Of a stretch of DNA of 64,000 nucleotides, positions 11,118-20,292 are shown piece after piece. The stretch lies in the NCBI GenBank assembly GCA_016191165.1, contig JACPPF010000183.1, positions 1 to 64,000 on the forward strand, written 5' to 3'. Below the pieces are notes generated by a model, which saw only the letters and a program-made list of their open reading frames with translations, did no database searches and was not told the DNA's origin. The first letter of the stretch is position 1. Each line of letters starts with the position of its first letter. The position numbers were made by a program, and so were the translations under genes. The stretch is from Planctomycetota bacterium. Its GTDB lineage: Bacteria; Planctomycetota; Planctomycetia; Gemmatales; Gemmataceae.

Positions 11118-12119
11118 ATGTCTTTGCATGTCACCTTGATCCAGGGCGGCGAGATCGGACAAGACATCGTGCCCGCCGTCAAACGCATCATCGAGGCCGC
11201 CGGCGTTTCCATCGCCTGGGACGAGTTCGTCGCCGGGCACGAGGCGATCCAGCAAGGCCTCGATCCGCTCCCGGCGCCCATGCTGGAATCCGTTCGCCGC
11301 AATGGGTTGGCGCTCAAGACCAAGCTGATGTCCTCGCCCGATAAGCCGAATGTCAACTTCAACGTTCAGTTGCGGCGCACCCTGCAACTTTTCGCGACGG
11401 TACGGCCGCTGAAGAACATCCCCGGGCTGAAGGCGCGATTCGACAAGGTGGACATGCTGGTCATTCGCGAGATCACGGAGGACCTCTACGCCGCCATTGA
11501 ACATGAAGTCGTGCCCGGCGTCGTGCAAAGCATCAAGGTGGTCACCGAAGCGGCGTCGCGCCGATTCTTCCGATTTGCCTTTCGCTGGACGCGCGAAGCC
11601 GGGCGCAAGGTGATCACCTGCGTTCACAAGGCCAATATCCTCAAGCTGGCGGATGGGTTGTTCCTGGAATCGTTTCGCGCCACCGCCAAGGAATTCCCGG
11701 AATTGCAGGCCAAGGAAATCATTGTGGACAACTGCTGCATGCAGATGGTCTCCAGGCCCCAGCAATTCGACGTTCTGGTTATGGGCAACCTCTACGGCGA
11801 CATCGTGAGCGACTTGGGCGCGGGTCTGGTCGGCGGCATCAGTGCCACGGCCGGGATCAACCTCGGCGATGGCATCCAGTGTTACGAGTGCTTTCACGGC
11901 GCGGGCCGCCAGCGCATCGGTTTGGATCGGGCCAATCCCCTGCCCCTGTTGATCCCCGCCATCGATTTGCTTGTTGGCGTCGGACAGAAGGAGGCCGCCG
12001 CTCGAGTTCAGGCAGCCCTGGAGAAGGTCCTGGTGGAAGGGAAGAACTGTACCGTCGATCTGGGCGGGGATTCCACCACGTCGGCGATGACCGACGCGAT
12101 CATTGCCGCTCTGGATTGA
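11118..12119 (+). CDS. Isocitrate dehydrogenase paralogue, probable regulatory subunit
   Basis: A 333-residue homologue of the upstream gene, but divergent. The Gly loop reads GGEIGQD instead of GDGIGPE, the isocitrate-binding Ser is replaced (NFNVQLRR), and the NAD adenine motif HGSAPDIAGK has become HGAGRQRIGL. The Tyr (ITEDLYAAIE), Lys (VHKAN) and Asp (NLYGDIVSDLGAG) positions are kept. The segment VDNCCMQMVSRPQQFDVLVM is strikingly like eukaryotic IDH3 beta/gamma subunits. I infer an NAD-IDH heteromer in which this chain binds isocitrate or an effector. It may instead have a different 2-hydroxyacid substrate. Confidence 0.7.
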   Translation: MSLHVTLIQGGEIGQDIVPAVKRIIEAAGVSIAWDEFVAGHEAIQQGLDPLPAPMLESVRRNGLALKTKLMSSPDKPNVNFNVQLRRTLQLFATVRPLKNIPGLKARFDKVDMLVIREITEDLYAAIEHEVVPGVVQSIKVVTEAASRRFFRFAFRWTREAGRKVITCVHKANILKLADGLFLESFRATAKEFPELQAKEIIVDNCCMQMVSRPQQFDVLVMGNLYGDIVSDLGAGLVGGISATAGINLGDGIQCYECFHGAGRQRIGLDRANPLPLLIPAIDLLVGVGQKEAAARVQAALEKVLVEGKNCTVDLGGDSTTSAMTDAIIAALD

Positions 12120-12317
12120 ACCAGGCCGGGCGCCCCCGCCGCGAAGCCGCGAGCGGACCGCGTGGGGATTGTAACGATCGCGACGCTTCCGTCGTCTGTT
12201 CCGGCCCCCGCGGGAATGCCTGACCCTTGACAGCCTTTCCGCAAACGAAGTAGAATTCATATGATAGTTTGATTCGATTGGCCTTGCTCCATGCCAATGC
12301 GGGGAGATTGTGACGCC

Positions 12318-13079
12318 GTGAAAGCCATCATCAGCGATATCCATAGCAACCTGGAAGCCCTCCAGGCCGTCCTCGCGGACATTGCGCAACAAAACATTAG
12401 CGAGATTTATTGTCTCGGCGACATCATCGGTTATGGCCCAAATCCTCGCGAATGCATCGATCTGGCCATGAAGTGCAACATGGTCCTTCTTGGCAATCAC
12501 GATCAAGGGGCCATGTTCGATCCCGACGGCTTCAATCCACCCGCCGAACGCGCCATCTTCTGGACTCGCACCCAGCTCGAAACCTCCGGCGAAAACCACC
12601 TGCAACGCGAGAAACGCTGGGAATTCCTGGCTGATCGGCCCCGCACCTTCAAGGAAAATGGCCGACTATTCGTTCACGGCTCCGCGCGCAACCCGCTCAA
12701 TGAATACGTCTTCCCGGAGGACATCTACAACCAGCGCAAGATGGATCGCATCTTCGCGCTGATCGATCACTATTGTTTTCAGGGGCACACGCACGTGCCC
12801 GGGGTGTTCATGGAAAGCCTTCAGGACGATTCGTATCTGTTTCATTCCCCGGAAGAAATCGACAGCGTCCACAAGCTCGACGAACACAAGACGATGATCA
12901 ACGTCGGCTCGGTGGGCCAGCCGCGCGACGGAAACTGGCGTGCCTGTTACGTCCTTCTCGACGACAAGGAAGTCAAATTTCGCCGCGTCGAATACGACAT
13001 CGATACGACCATTCGCAAGATTCACGACATTCCCGATCTCGACAACTTTTTGGGCGACCGCCTGCGCGACGGCCGCTGA
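12318..13079 (+). CDS. Calcineurin-like metallophosphoesterase
   Basis: A 253-residue phosphoesterase with the complete dimetal motif set: SDIHSN at the N-terminus, [16 protein letters not shown], and later QGHTH followed by [10 protein letters not shown]. The order and the [12 protein letters not shown] signatures match the family of bacterial diadenosine-tetraphosphatase-like/YfcE-like phosphodiesterases. The GTG at 12318 directly before KAIISDIH is chosen because homologues begin there and a GGGGAG lies 12 nt upstream; an ATG at 12291 lacks a ribosome binding site. Substrate undetermined. Confidence 0.85.
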   Translation: MKAIISDIHSNLEALQAVLADIAQQNISEIYCLGDIIGYGPNPRECIDLAMKCNMVLLGNHDQGAMFDPDGFNPPAERAIFWTRTQLETSGENHLQREKRWEFLADRPRTFKENGRLFVHGSARNPLNEYVFPEDIYNQRKMDRIFALIDHYCFQGHTHVPGVFMESLQDDSYLFHSPEEIDSVHKLDEHKTMINVGSVGQPRDGNWRACYVLLDDKEVKFRRVEYDIDTTIRKIHDIPDLDNFLGDRLRDGR

Positions 13080-13243
13080 CGTCTGCCCCGGGTGTGGCTT
13101 TACGCTCGCGCGCGCATCTCCCCCTTTTTCCCGCCATCCCTATCCTTAACCTTAACGTCGTGAGTTCTTTCTCCATTCCAAGATGGCCCTTCGCCTGGCG
13201 AATAGCTTGTGGATGGTAATTCCTTCTTCTGATGTACCCATCA

Positions 13244-15649
13244 ATGCAGCGAAACAACCTACTCTTGTTCATATTTCTCTCGGCCCTTATCCTGGCCGCG
13301 TGGTACTGGCTGGCCGTGCCGCCGAGCAAAACAAAGGACCAAGACGCCGACGAGGACAAGGTCGCCAAAGTAGACAAGGACAAAAAAACCAAGGCGACCC
13401 AGACCAAGACCAAGGACGACAAGGAAAAGAAACCCACGAAGAAAACCGAGCCAGCGAAGAAGCCCGCCGTGAAACCGCCCGTCCAGCAGGCGAAGGCGAC
13501 GGTCGAAACCATCGGCGGCGCCGGCTTCCACCTGACCTGCGATCTCACCACGCGCGGCGCGGCCGTGCGGCGGGTCGTCCTCAATCACTTCAAAGCCGCC
13601 AACTGGCGCGGCGAACCGACCGACCGCGAACTCGAGCTCGTCCAGGACGACGAGTTCGCCCCGTCCTATCGCATGTATCACTACCTCGATCCCGGGGACG
13701 CCAACCCGGTCCTGGGTCTTGGCGAGTTGATCTGGATTGCGGAGGGTAAAAAAGCGGTCACGAATGAACAGGGCGCTGTCCGCCACCACGAAGCCCGCTA
13801 CTGGGCGCTCGTGCCCAACCTGGAACAAGTCAAAATCGTGAAAACCTATCGCCTGGCGCCTACGGACTACCACGTCACGCTTGTCGTCGAAATGCACGAT
13901 TTACGCCCGCCCAACAACGACAGCGAGCCACGCCCGTTTCGCTACCAGTTGACCGGCGCCCAGGGGCTGCCCGTCGAAGGGGAATGGTACACGGCCACGT
14001 TTCGCAATTCGTTCTGCGGGCTTGTCGATCCGCGCAACTCCCTCTGGCGCAAGTCGGAGGATTCCCTGCGTGTCAGCGGCCGAAATGGCGGCGATACCTG
14101 GCCCGACAGCAAGTACGACCGCGGCGCCAACCGCCTTCAATACGCTGGGGTCGCCAATCAATACTTCGGCGCCATGATCGTCGTCGACGATGAGCAACCC
14201 GACAAGAAGGCCGGCGGCGTCCTGGCCTGGGCCAGACCCACCCTCGAGACCACCGAGAAGCGTGGCATCCTGGTCAAGATTAACCCCAAGGACAAGTCGA
14301 TCCTGTTCCGGGATGCCAAGAACGCGGTGCGGCGGTATCATCTGCTGCCCCGCACCGAACGCCACATCGACGACCTGGGTCTCCGCGAAGGCGAAGACGC
14401 GGTGCTGAGCTTCTACGAGACCCCGGAACCGGAAAGCAAGCTGGTCGCCGCCTGGATTCGCACCGGCACCTCGCTCAAGCCGCAGTTCGACGACATGACC
14501 GTCCGCGTCAACAGCGAGAAGGTGGAGTTGTTCCCTGGCCGACCGCTCACGCATCAGTTCATGCTCTATCACGGGCCCGTCAAGGTGGCTTTGCTCGCGC
14601 AATTCCGCGGCGACCAGGAAGTCCCAAGCGAACGCGTCACGCGCTACGCCGACACGCTGCATCTGCGCACGCTGACCGATTACCCGTCCGACAACATTCT
14701 CGGGAAGATATCCTCGTTCATCCTGCTCACTAAGATCATCATCTGGTTCACCACGTTGATGCACTGGTTGTTGAACCAATTACACTACGTCTTCGGCTAT
14801 GGCCTGAGCATCGTCGTTCTGACCGTGATGGTGCGCGGCGCCATGTTTCCGATCAGTCGCCGCCAGGCGATGTTCAGCATCAAGATGCAGGAACTCGCGC
14901 CGGAGCTCAAGAAGATTCAGGCCAAATATCCCGACGACCCGCAGGCGCGCATGCAAGCCCAGCAGAAATTCTATCGCGAGCACGGCATCAACCCGCTGGC
15001 CAGCTGTTGGCCGATCTTCTTGCAAATGCCAATTTTCCTGGGCCTTTATTTCGCGCTCCAGGAGAGCATCGATTTTCGGCTCGCCGACTTCCTGTGGATC
15101 AAGAACCTGGCGGCGCCGGACATGCTGATCTACTGGACCGAGAACATTCCCGTCATCAGCTCGCCCGATCATGGCGGGTTTCTCGGCTTTCTCTACCTGG
15201 GGCCGTACCTGAACATCCTGCCGATGATCGCGGTGGTGTTCATGATGATTCAGCAAATTCAGACCATGCCGCCGCCAACGGATGAGCAAACGGCGATGCA
15301 GCAAAAGATGCTGAAGTACATGACGGTTTTCTTTGGTATCATGTTTTACAAGGTTGCCGCGGGGTTGTGCATCTATTTCATCGCCAGCAGCCTCTGGGGC
15401 ATGGCCGAGCGCAAGTTGCTGCCAAAGAAGAAGACGACGCCGGGGGTGCCCGAATCGCCCGGCGGCACGACTGGCGGCGGATCGTCTCCCGGCGGCGGCG
15501 GGAAGCCGTCGCCAAATGGGCCGATGTCGCCCAAGGACAAGGGCAAGTGGGCCAAGAAGGAAAAAGAAAAGGAAAAAGTTCCCGTCACGCCGCTTGAAAA
15601 GCTCAAGGCGCTCTGGAAGGAAATCCTCAAGGCGGCGGAGAAGAAATAG
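13244..15649 (+). CDS. yidC: Membrane protein insertase YidC/Oxa1
   Basis: About 801 residues. The N-terminal MQRNNLLLFIFLSALILAAWYWL is the expected first transmembrane segment. It is followed by a long Lys/Asp/Thr-rich linker, a periplasmic P1 domain (about residues 85-480), and the conserved 60 kDa inner-membrane domain with YGLSIVVLTVMVRGAMFPISRRQ, the hydrophilic-groove Arg in VRG, and CWPIFLQMPIFLGLYFAL. It inserts and folds inner-membrane proteins with or without Sec. The C-terminus is a Gly/Pro-rich and then Lys-rich tail that may contact ribosomes. A second in-frame ATG lies at 13232; 13244 fits the family start better. Confidence 0.95.
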   Translation: MQRNNLLLFIFLSALILAAWYWLAVPPSKTKDQDADEDKVAKVDKDKKTKATQTKTKDDKEKKPTKKTEPAKKPAVKPPVQQAKATVETIGGAGFHLTCDLTTRGAAVRRVVLNHFKAANWRGEPTDRELELVQDDEFAPSYRMYHYLDPGDANPVLGLGELIWIAEGKKAVTNEQGAVRHHEARYWALVPNLEQVKIVKTYRLAPTDYHVTLVVEMHDLRPPNNDSEPRPFRYQLTGAQGLPVEGEWYTATFRNSFCGLVDPRNSLWRKSEDSLRVSGRNGGDTWPDSKYDRGANRLQYAGVANQYFGAMIVVDDEQPDKKAGGVLAWARPTLETTEKRGILVKINPKDKSILFRDAKNAVRRYHLLPRTERHIDDLGLREGEDAVLSFYETPEPESKLVAAWIRTGTSLKPQFDDMTVRVNSEKVELFPGRPLTHQFMLYHGPVKVALLAQFRGDQEVPSERVTRYADTLHLRTLTDYPSDNILGKISSFILLTKIIIWFTTLMHWLLNQLHYVFGYGLSIVVLTVMVRGAMFPISRRQAMFSIKMQELAPELKKIQAKYPDDPQARMQAQQKFYREHGINPLASCWPIFLQMPIFLGLYFALQESIDFRLADFLWIKNLAAPDMLIYWTENIPVISSPDHGGFLGFLYLGPYLNILPMIAVVFMMIQQIQTMPPPTDEQTAMQQKMLKYMTVFFGIMFYKVAAGLCIYFIASSLWGMAERKLLPKKKTTPGVPESPGGTTGGGSSPGGGGKPSPNGPMSPKDKGKWAKKEKEKEKVPVTPLEKLKALWKEILKAAEKK

Positions 15650-15658
15650 CACTTTTCA

Positions 15659-15786
15659 CTCGTTCCCAGGCTCTGCCTGGGAAGGCACCGCTTGGCAGGC
15701 TCCGCCTGCCGTGATCGGTGTTGCCTGCGCCGCCGCGAGCCAGAGCCTCGCACGCCCGGCGTTCCCAGGCAGAGCCTGGGAACGAG
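15659..15786. repeat. Palindromic repeat, CTCGTTCCCAGGC family
   Basis: Arms CTCGTTCCCAGGCTCTGCCT (from 15659) and AGGCAGAGCCTGGGAACGAG (to 15786) enclose a smaller GGCAGGCTCCGCCTGCC hairpin. The same element occurs at 43806-43931 upstream of another gene, so it is a dispersed family. It fills the gap between yidC and the vWA gene. Confidence 0.8.
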
Positions 15787-15818
15787 GATGCCTGAGCAAT
15801 ACCCGCAGGGATTCCGTC

Positions 15819-17441
15819 ATGCGCAAACTCCCTCTCCTCACCCCGGTCCTTCTCGCCGCCGTCGTCTTCCAGGCCGCCGCGCAATCCGGCGACTCCGACT
15901 ACAAGCTTGAATTCGACCCGGCCCGGGACGTGACCAAACTCGATCGCGCGCCCGAAGGCAAGGACGGCATCTACATCGAGGTGCGCTTCTTCATCACCCA
16001 GGGGGGCAAACGTGTCGAGCAGCTCGACGACGATTACAAGGTCGTCATCGAGGAGAATGGCCGTTTCATCAAGGCGGTTACCCTGCCCCGCAAAAACGCT
16101 GCCGAGGAACTCACCGTCATGTTCGCCCTGGACACCAGCGGCAGCATGAAGGCGTTTGGGCGCATGGAGCAGGCCCGGGTCGCGGCCGACCTGTTCCTGA
16201 AGAAGCTGCCGCCCGTCGCCGACTGCGGGTTGATTCTATTCGATCACGAAGTGCGCAAGCAAATGCTGCCGATCCTGGAGCGCGAACCGCTCCTGCGCGA
16301 GATCGAGGCCATCGAACCCCGCGGCGGCACCGCCTACCTCGACGCCGCCTCCGAGGGCATCACCGCCCTGCAAGCCACGCGCCGCGGCCGAGGCCGGGCG
16401 GTCGTGCTCATGACCGACGGCATCGACCTCAATAGCAAGAAGTCTGTCGACCAGGTCATTCGCGAGGCGAATAGCAATCGCGTGCGCGTCTACACGATCG
16501 GCATCGGCGAGCCGGGCAAATTCGTGCCCGTGAACACCGTGCTCGCGCTCGATCATTCCGGCAGCATGAAGCCGCCCGCCGACGACAGCGATGCGACCCC
16601 GAAAATCGAGGCCCTGCACCTCGCCGCGCAGCGCTTCGTCGAATCGATCTCCTCCAAGGCGCGCGTGAGCATTGTGCCGTTTAGCACCTACGTCGGCAAG
16701 CCGCAGGAGTTCCGCGACAAGTCGGAGGTCAACAGCCTGATCGCCAGCATCAAAAAGCTCCAGCCGCGCGGCGAGACGGCCCTCTTTGACGCGACCTATG
16801 AAGCCGTCAGCGTCCTGGAAGCGGACAGCTCGACCGGCCGACGCGCCGTCGTCGCCATGACCGATGGCATCGACAACTCCAGCCGCCGCCGCGTGAAAGA
16901 GGTCATCGAGCACGCTCAGGAAGCCAACATCCCGCTCTACGTTCTCGGCTTCGGCCGGGCCAAGGAATTGGATGAAACGACCATGCGCAAGATGGCCGAA
17001 GAGACCAAGGGTAAATTCTACCATGCCAAGAACAAGAACGAACTCATCGAGATCTTCGAGAAAATCTCCAGTGAGCTCCACGACGACGGCATCGACGAGC
17101 AAACCCTGCGTCGCATTGCGACGGAAACGCGCGGCCAATACTACCCTGCCAAGAATGTCAGCGAATTGAAATTGATCTTCGAGAAGGTGGCCCAGGACAT
17201 CAAGCCCAAGCAACGCGAGGAGATTTTCAAGAGCCTGATTCAAAGCGCCGACGGCACGCTGCGCAACGTGACCCTGAAGCTCGCGCGCGGCACCGGCGAG
17301 ATCACCGACGTGCAGACCGGCAGCTACCAGATGCGCGGCCTGGTCGTCGCGGCCATGGACCCCTTCGTCTACCTGATCCTCCTGGCGGTCATCGCCGGCC
17401 TGATCGCCCTGCCAGGCTTGCTGCGCCGCTCGACGGCGTGA
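15819..17441 (+). CDS. Secreted/membrane protein with two von Willebrand factor A domains
   Basis: 540 residues. A signal peptide (MRKLPLLTPVLLAAVVFQAAAQ) precedes two vWA domains: the first MIDAS is DTSGSM near residue 104 with MTDGIDLNS, the second DHSGSM near residue 244 with MTDGIDNSS. Each keeps the metal-coordinating DxSxS-type loop. Two short repeated modules, TKGKFYHAKNKNELIEIFEKIS and RGQYYPAKNVSELKLIFEKV, follow, and a transmembrane helix (VYLILLAVIAGLIALPGLL) closes the protein just before a basic end. This suggests export with the domains held on the outer face. Start chosen at the ATG opening the signal peptide. Ligand unknown. Confidence 0.8.
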   Translation: MRKLPLLTPVLLAAVVFQAAAQSGDSDYKLEFDPARDVTKLDRAPEGKDGIYIEVRFFITQGGKRVEQLDDDYKVVIEENGRFIKAVTLPRKNAAEELTVMFALDTSGSMKAFGRMEQARVAADLFLKKLPPVADCGLILFDHEVRKQMLPILEREPLLREIEAIEPRGGTAYLDAASEGITALQATRRGRGRAVVLMTDGIDLNSKKSVDQVIREANSNRVRVYTIGIGEPGKFVPVNTVLALDHSGSMKPPADDSDATPKIEALHLAAQRFVESISSKARVSIVPFSTYVGKPQEFRDKSEVNSLIASIKKLQPRGETALFDATYEAVSVLEADSSTGRRAVVAMTDGIDNSSRRRVKEVIEHAQEANIPLYVLGFGRAKELDETTMRKMAEETKGKFYHAKNKNELIEIFEKISSELHDDGIDEQTLRRIATETRGQYYPAKNVSELKLIFEKVAQDIKPKQREEIFKSLIQSADGTLRNVTLKLARGTGEITDVQTGSYQMRGLVVAAMDPFVYLILLAVIAGLIALPGLLRRSTA

Positions 17442-17470
17442 ATGAAGAATGACGTCCCGATCTTGCGTTA

Positions 17471-17535
17471 CGAGCCGCGACCGTCAGGGAGCGGAGCATC
17501 AGCCGCCGTCACCGCTCCCTGACGGTCGCGGCTCG
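17471..17535. repeat. Perfect 24-bp inverted repeat in a convergent gap
   Basis: The arm CGAGCCGCGACCGTCAGGGA plus GCGG (17471-17494) is exactly mirrored at 17512-17535 around a 17 bp loop. It lies between two converging genes and may act as a bidirectional terminator. The GCCGCGACC core recalls the repeats at 9196 and 21682. Confidence 0.8.
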
Positions 17536-17586
17536 TTTGCGCATTGCGAATTCGGGAATCATTCTTTCCAGCGTTGCCAAGAGTTT

Positions 17587-20292
17587 CTACGGCATTCCCA
17601 TCACATCAAAGGCAATCGTGTTGGCGGTCAGGTCGGTGTCCGTGCCGCCGTTGGCGGTGCCGCCGTCGTCTTTCACGCGGAAGGTGAAGCTGGCCAGTCC
17701 GTTGCCGGATTGATTGGCGGGCGGCGTATACGTCAACGTTGAAAGGTCGGCCAACGAAATGAACTGGCCGGCGACCACCGCGTTGCCGTTCAAGAGCAAA
17801 ACGCCCACCGTCGGCAGCGAATCGATGTACACGCCCAGAAGGTTGTTGAACGGCATGTCACTGGAATCGCTGAAGCCGAAGCTGTATTGATTGAACGTGA
17901 AGGTCGTATTTTGGGACATGAAAATGTTGGCGTCAAAACCCGACGGCGCATCGTTCACCGAGTTGACGGTGATGCTGACCGAGTCCGTGTCGTAATAGAA
18001 GCCGCCGGACTGGGGCACGTCCGAAACCGTGATGTTCAGCGTGTCCTGTCCGTGGAAGTTTGGCGTCGGGGCAAACACGAGCCCTTCCAGCGCGGCGTTG
18101 ATGGCGTCAATGTCGCCGACAAACGTCATGGACATGTCGGCACTGCCATCGCCGCTGGAAAACGTCAACCCGGAGGTGCCGCTCAGCGTCAACGTCCCGT
18201 TGGCGACCCAGAGCGACATTTGCAGCGTCGCGGCGCCAGCGTCAGGGTCGGGGAAGTTGATGGAATTGCCATTGGCGGCGGAGAAGGCGAGGGTGGTGTC
18301 TTCGTTAACGATTTGCGGTCCCGGACGAATGATGTCGGGATTCTGTACGCGAACGGCCGCCTGAGTATAGCTCGGGGCCGAGAAGCCGAAAGGCTGATTG
18401 AATGTTGCGAACCGTTGCTGTCGTTGCCCGGTGATTACAGCCCAGGACCAATTGGTCGGAATCCCGACGCCGTTTGTCAACTGGACGGTTAGGTTTCCGC
18501 CCAGGGTGGCTGTCCCGTTTACGACGACGCGATCATTGGCGTCGTTAGCAGTTATGGTCAGGGACAAAGTTCCATTTGCACCTTGCGTAAAATTGCCGCC
18601 GCCCATGACGTTCGGCCTGGGGTTGACCGTCAAGGAGTAGGGCGTTACCGGCAGCCCCGCCAGTACAACCCGCGGCGAAAAATACATCTCATTGTTGTTG
18701 GTGAGCGTGTTGACGGCAAGCTGGACGTTGTCACTTACGGTGAGTGAGCCGTTGTTGATGAAATCGCCGTTCACCTGCAAATGCCCGCCCAAGAAGTAAA
18801 TCTGACCCCCAGCGTCCTGAGTCCAATCGTGATCAATCGTAAGAGTTCCAGATGAAACGCTAATGTCGCCATTGTTGTTTAACGTGGGACCGATTGTGCA
18901 AGACTTTCCGAAAACAAGTTCTCGGCTGTTTGTCAATGTACCGTTGCCTGTGATATTTCCCGCATTGCCGTTGATCTGGATTTCACCGCTGTTGTCAATC
19001 CGGCCACCTGCCTGAGTCGTGATATTACCGCCTGTCCATTCGATCGGCGCGGCAATCGATTCGTTCAACAAACGCCCGCCATCAATCGTGAGATTGCCGT
19101 GGATTTTCAACAGCGCCCCATTTTTGATTGTAATTTGTGAAGTGATCCCAGAAACCGTGACGGGCGCATCGAAAACAGCGCTGCCGTTTGGCCCGGCAAA
19201 TCCATTCCCCTGGATAAGCAGCAACCCGGAAATCGAAGTATTACCAGCGAAAACAGCCTCACCGTCCAGAATGGTAAGTGTATCCGAGATCGAAGCGCCG
19301 CCGTTGAATTGAAGTAATTTGACCGTGGAAGTGAGCGAGCCGGACACGGCAAAGCTCGCGCCTGTAAAGCCGAAGATTCCGCCGTTGCCCGTGAAGGTTG
19401 CCGCTTGCTGCGCGCTGGGCGTCCCACCTAAAAAGGTTGCGGAGGCATTGAAGGAAATCATGCCTTCCGCATTGAAGGTCCCTTGGTAACTCGTAGCTGG
19501 CACCGACAGATTCAAGGTGGTGTCCGCCGCCGCCTGGACAAACCCTGAATTGAAGAACGACCCCTGGCCGCTCAAAGTCGCAACGCCGCCCACCTGTCCT
19601 TGCAACAAAATACGTCCCGGCGCGAGGTTGTTTATGTATCCGCCATCACTGGTACTGATGACGCTGTCGGCGTTATTCACGTCCCAGTTGATCGTGCCGC
19701 TATTCTGGATGATTCGACCAGCGAGGGAAACGTTGTTGCTGACGTTGAGGGAAGCGTTCTGGGGAATGATCAGGTTGCTAGTTACTGGGTTGCCGGTGCC
19801 GCCCAGAATGCCGCCGCTCAGGTTTCCGTTTGCAGTGACCGTTAGCGAGGATGGGCCGGCGAATGCACCGTTGCTTTGGGTAAGGAATGCGACCGTCAGG
19901 GTCCGGTCCAAACTGATTGTACCCGAATACCCGGCCAAGATATCTAATCGGCCGACATTGCCAGCGAAATTAGCGTCAATTTTTGACGCGTTAACACTGG
20001 TGTTGTTGAACTGCACCGAGTCAAATGCGCCAGGAACCCCAGGCAGGCCTTGTTCATCTAGCCAGTTACCCGCGTTGCTCCACAAACCGTTGACTGGTCC
20101 GTTCCACGTGAGGGTTGCAGGGGCTGTACGATCTTCGAGGTACTCAAGAGTTGGCCTGAAACGCGCATTTGGCTTGCGATTTTTCCTTGTTGTATTGGTC
20201 AACAAGCGGCAGGCAAAAAGATGCTTTAATGTCGTGAACACGGCGCTTTCTCCCTGGCGGAATGAAAAGGAATACGAAAATCTCCGACTCAT
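17587..20292 (-). CDS. Large secreted surface protein with cadherin-like C-terminal repeats
   Basis: 901 residues. The N-terminus carries a basic/hydrophobic region and the LEDRTAPA motif (LEDR at 52-55), which recurs as LEDRLVPA in the subtilase further along the window. Next comes a long Gly/Asn/Thr-rich beta-helix-like region (about 60-640; many LxxxGxL/NxG repeats, autotransporter-like). Two Ig/cadherin-like modules follow (about 650-900) with NEDTTLAFS, VNDAPSGFD and a closing SFTFRVKDDGG. The ATG overlaps the stop of the upstream HEAT gene as ATGA, which supports this start and translational coupling. Probably an exported adhesive or envelope protein. The gene is somewhat less GC-rich than its neighbours. 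Confidence 0.75.
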   Translation of the reverse strand: MSRRFSYSFSFRQGESAVFTTLKHLFACRLLTNTTRKNRKPNARFRPTLEYLEDRTAPATLTWNGPVNGLWSNAGNWLDEQGLPGVPGAFDSVQFNNTSVNASKIDANFAGNVGRLDILAGYSGTISLDRTLTVAFLTQSNGAFAGPSSLTVTANGNLSGGILGGTGNPVTSNLIIPQNASLNVSNNVSLAGRIIQNSGTINWDVNNADSVISTSDGGYINNLAPGRILLQGQVGGVATLSGQGSFFNSGFVQAAADTTLNLSVPATSYQGTFNAEGMISFNASATFLGGTPSAQQAATFTGNGGIFGFTGASFAVSGSLTSTVKLLQFNGGASISDTLTILDGEAVFAGNTSISGLLLIQGNGFAGPNGSAVFDAPVTVSGITSQITIKNGALLKIHGNLTIDGGRLLNESIAAPIEWTGGNITTQAGGRIDNSGEIQINGNAGNITGNGTLTNSRELVFGKSCTIGPTLNNNGDISVSSGTLTIDHDWTQDAGGQIYFLGGHLQVNGDFINNGSLTVSDNVQLAVNTLTNNNEMYFSPRVVLAGLPVTPYSLTVNPRPNVMGGGNFTQGANGTLSLTITANDANDRVVVNGTATLGGNLTVQLTNGVGIPTNWSWAVITGQRQQRFATFNQPFGFSAPSYTQAAVRVQNPDIIRPGPQIVNEDTTLAFSAANGNSINFPDPDAGAATLQMSLWVANGTLTLSGTSGLTFSSGDGSADMSMTFVGDIDAINAALEGLVFAPTPNFHGQDTLNITVSDVPQSGGFYYDTDSVSITVNSVNDAPSGFDANIFMSQNTTFTFNQYSFGFSDSSDMPFNNLLGVYIDSLPTVGVLLLNGNAVVAGQFISLADLSTLTYTPPANQSGNGLASFTFRVKDDGGTANGGTDTDLTANTIAFDVMGMP

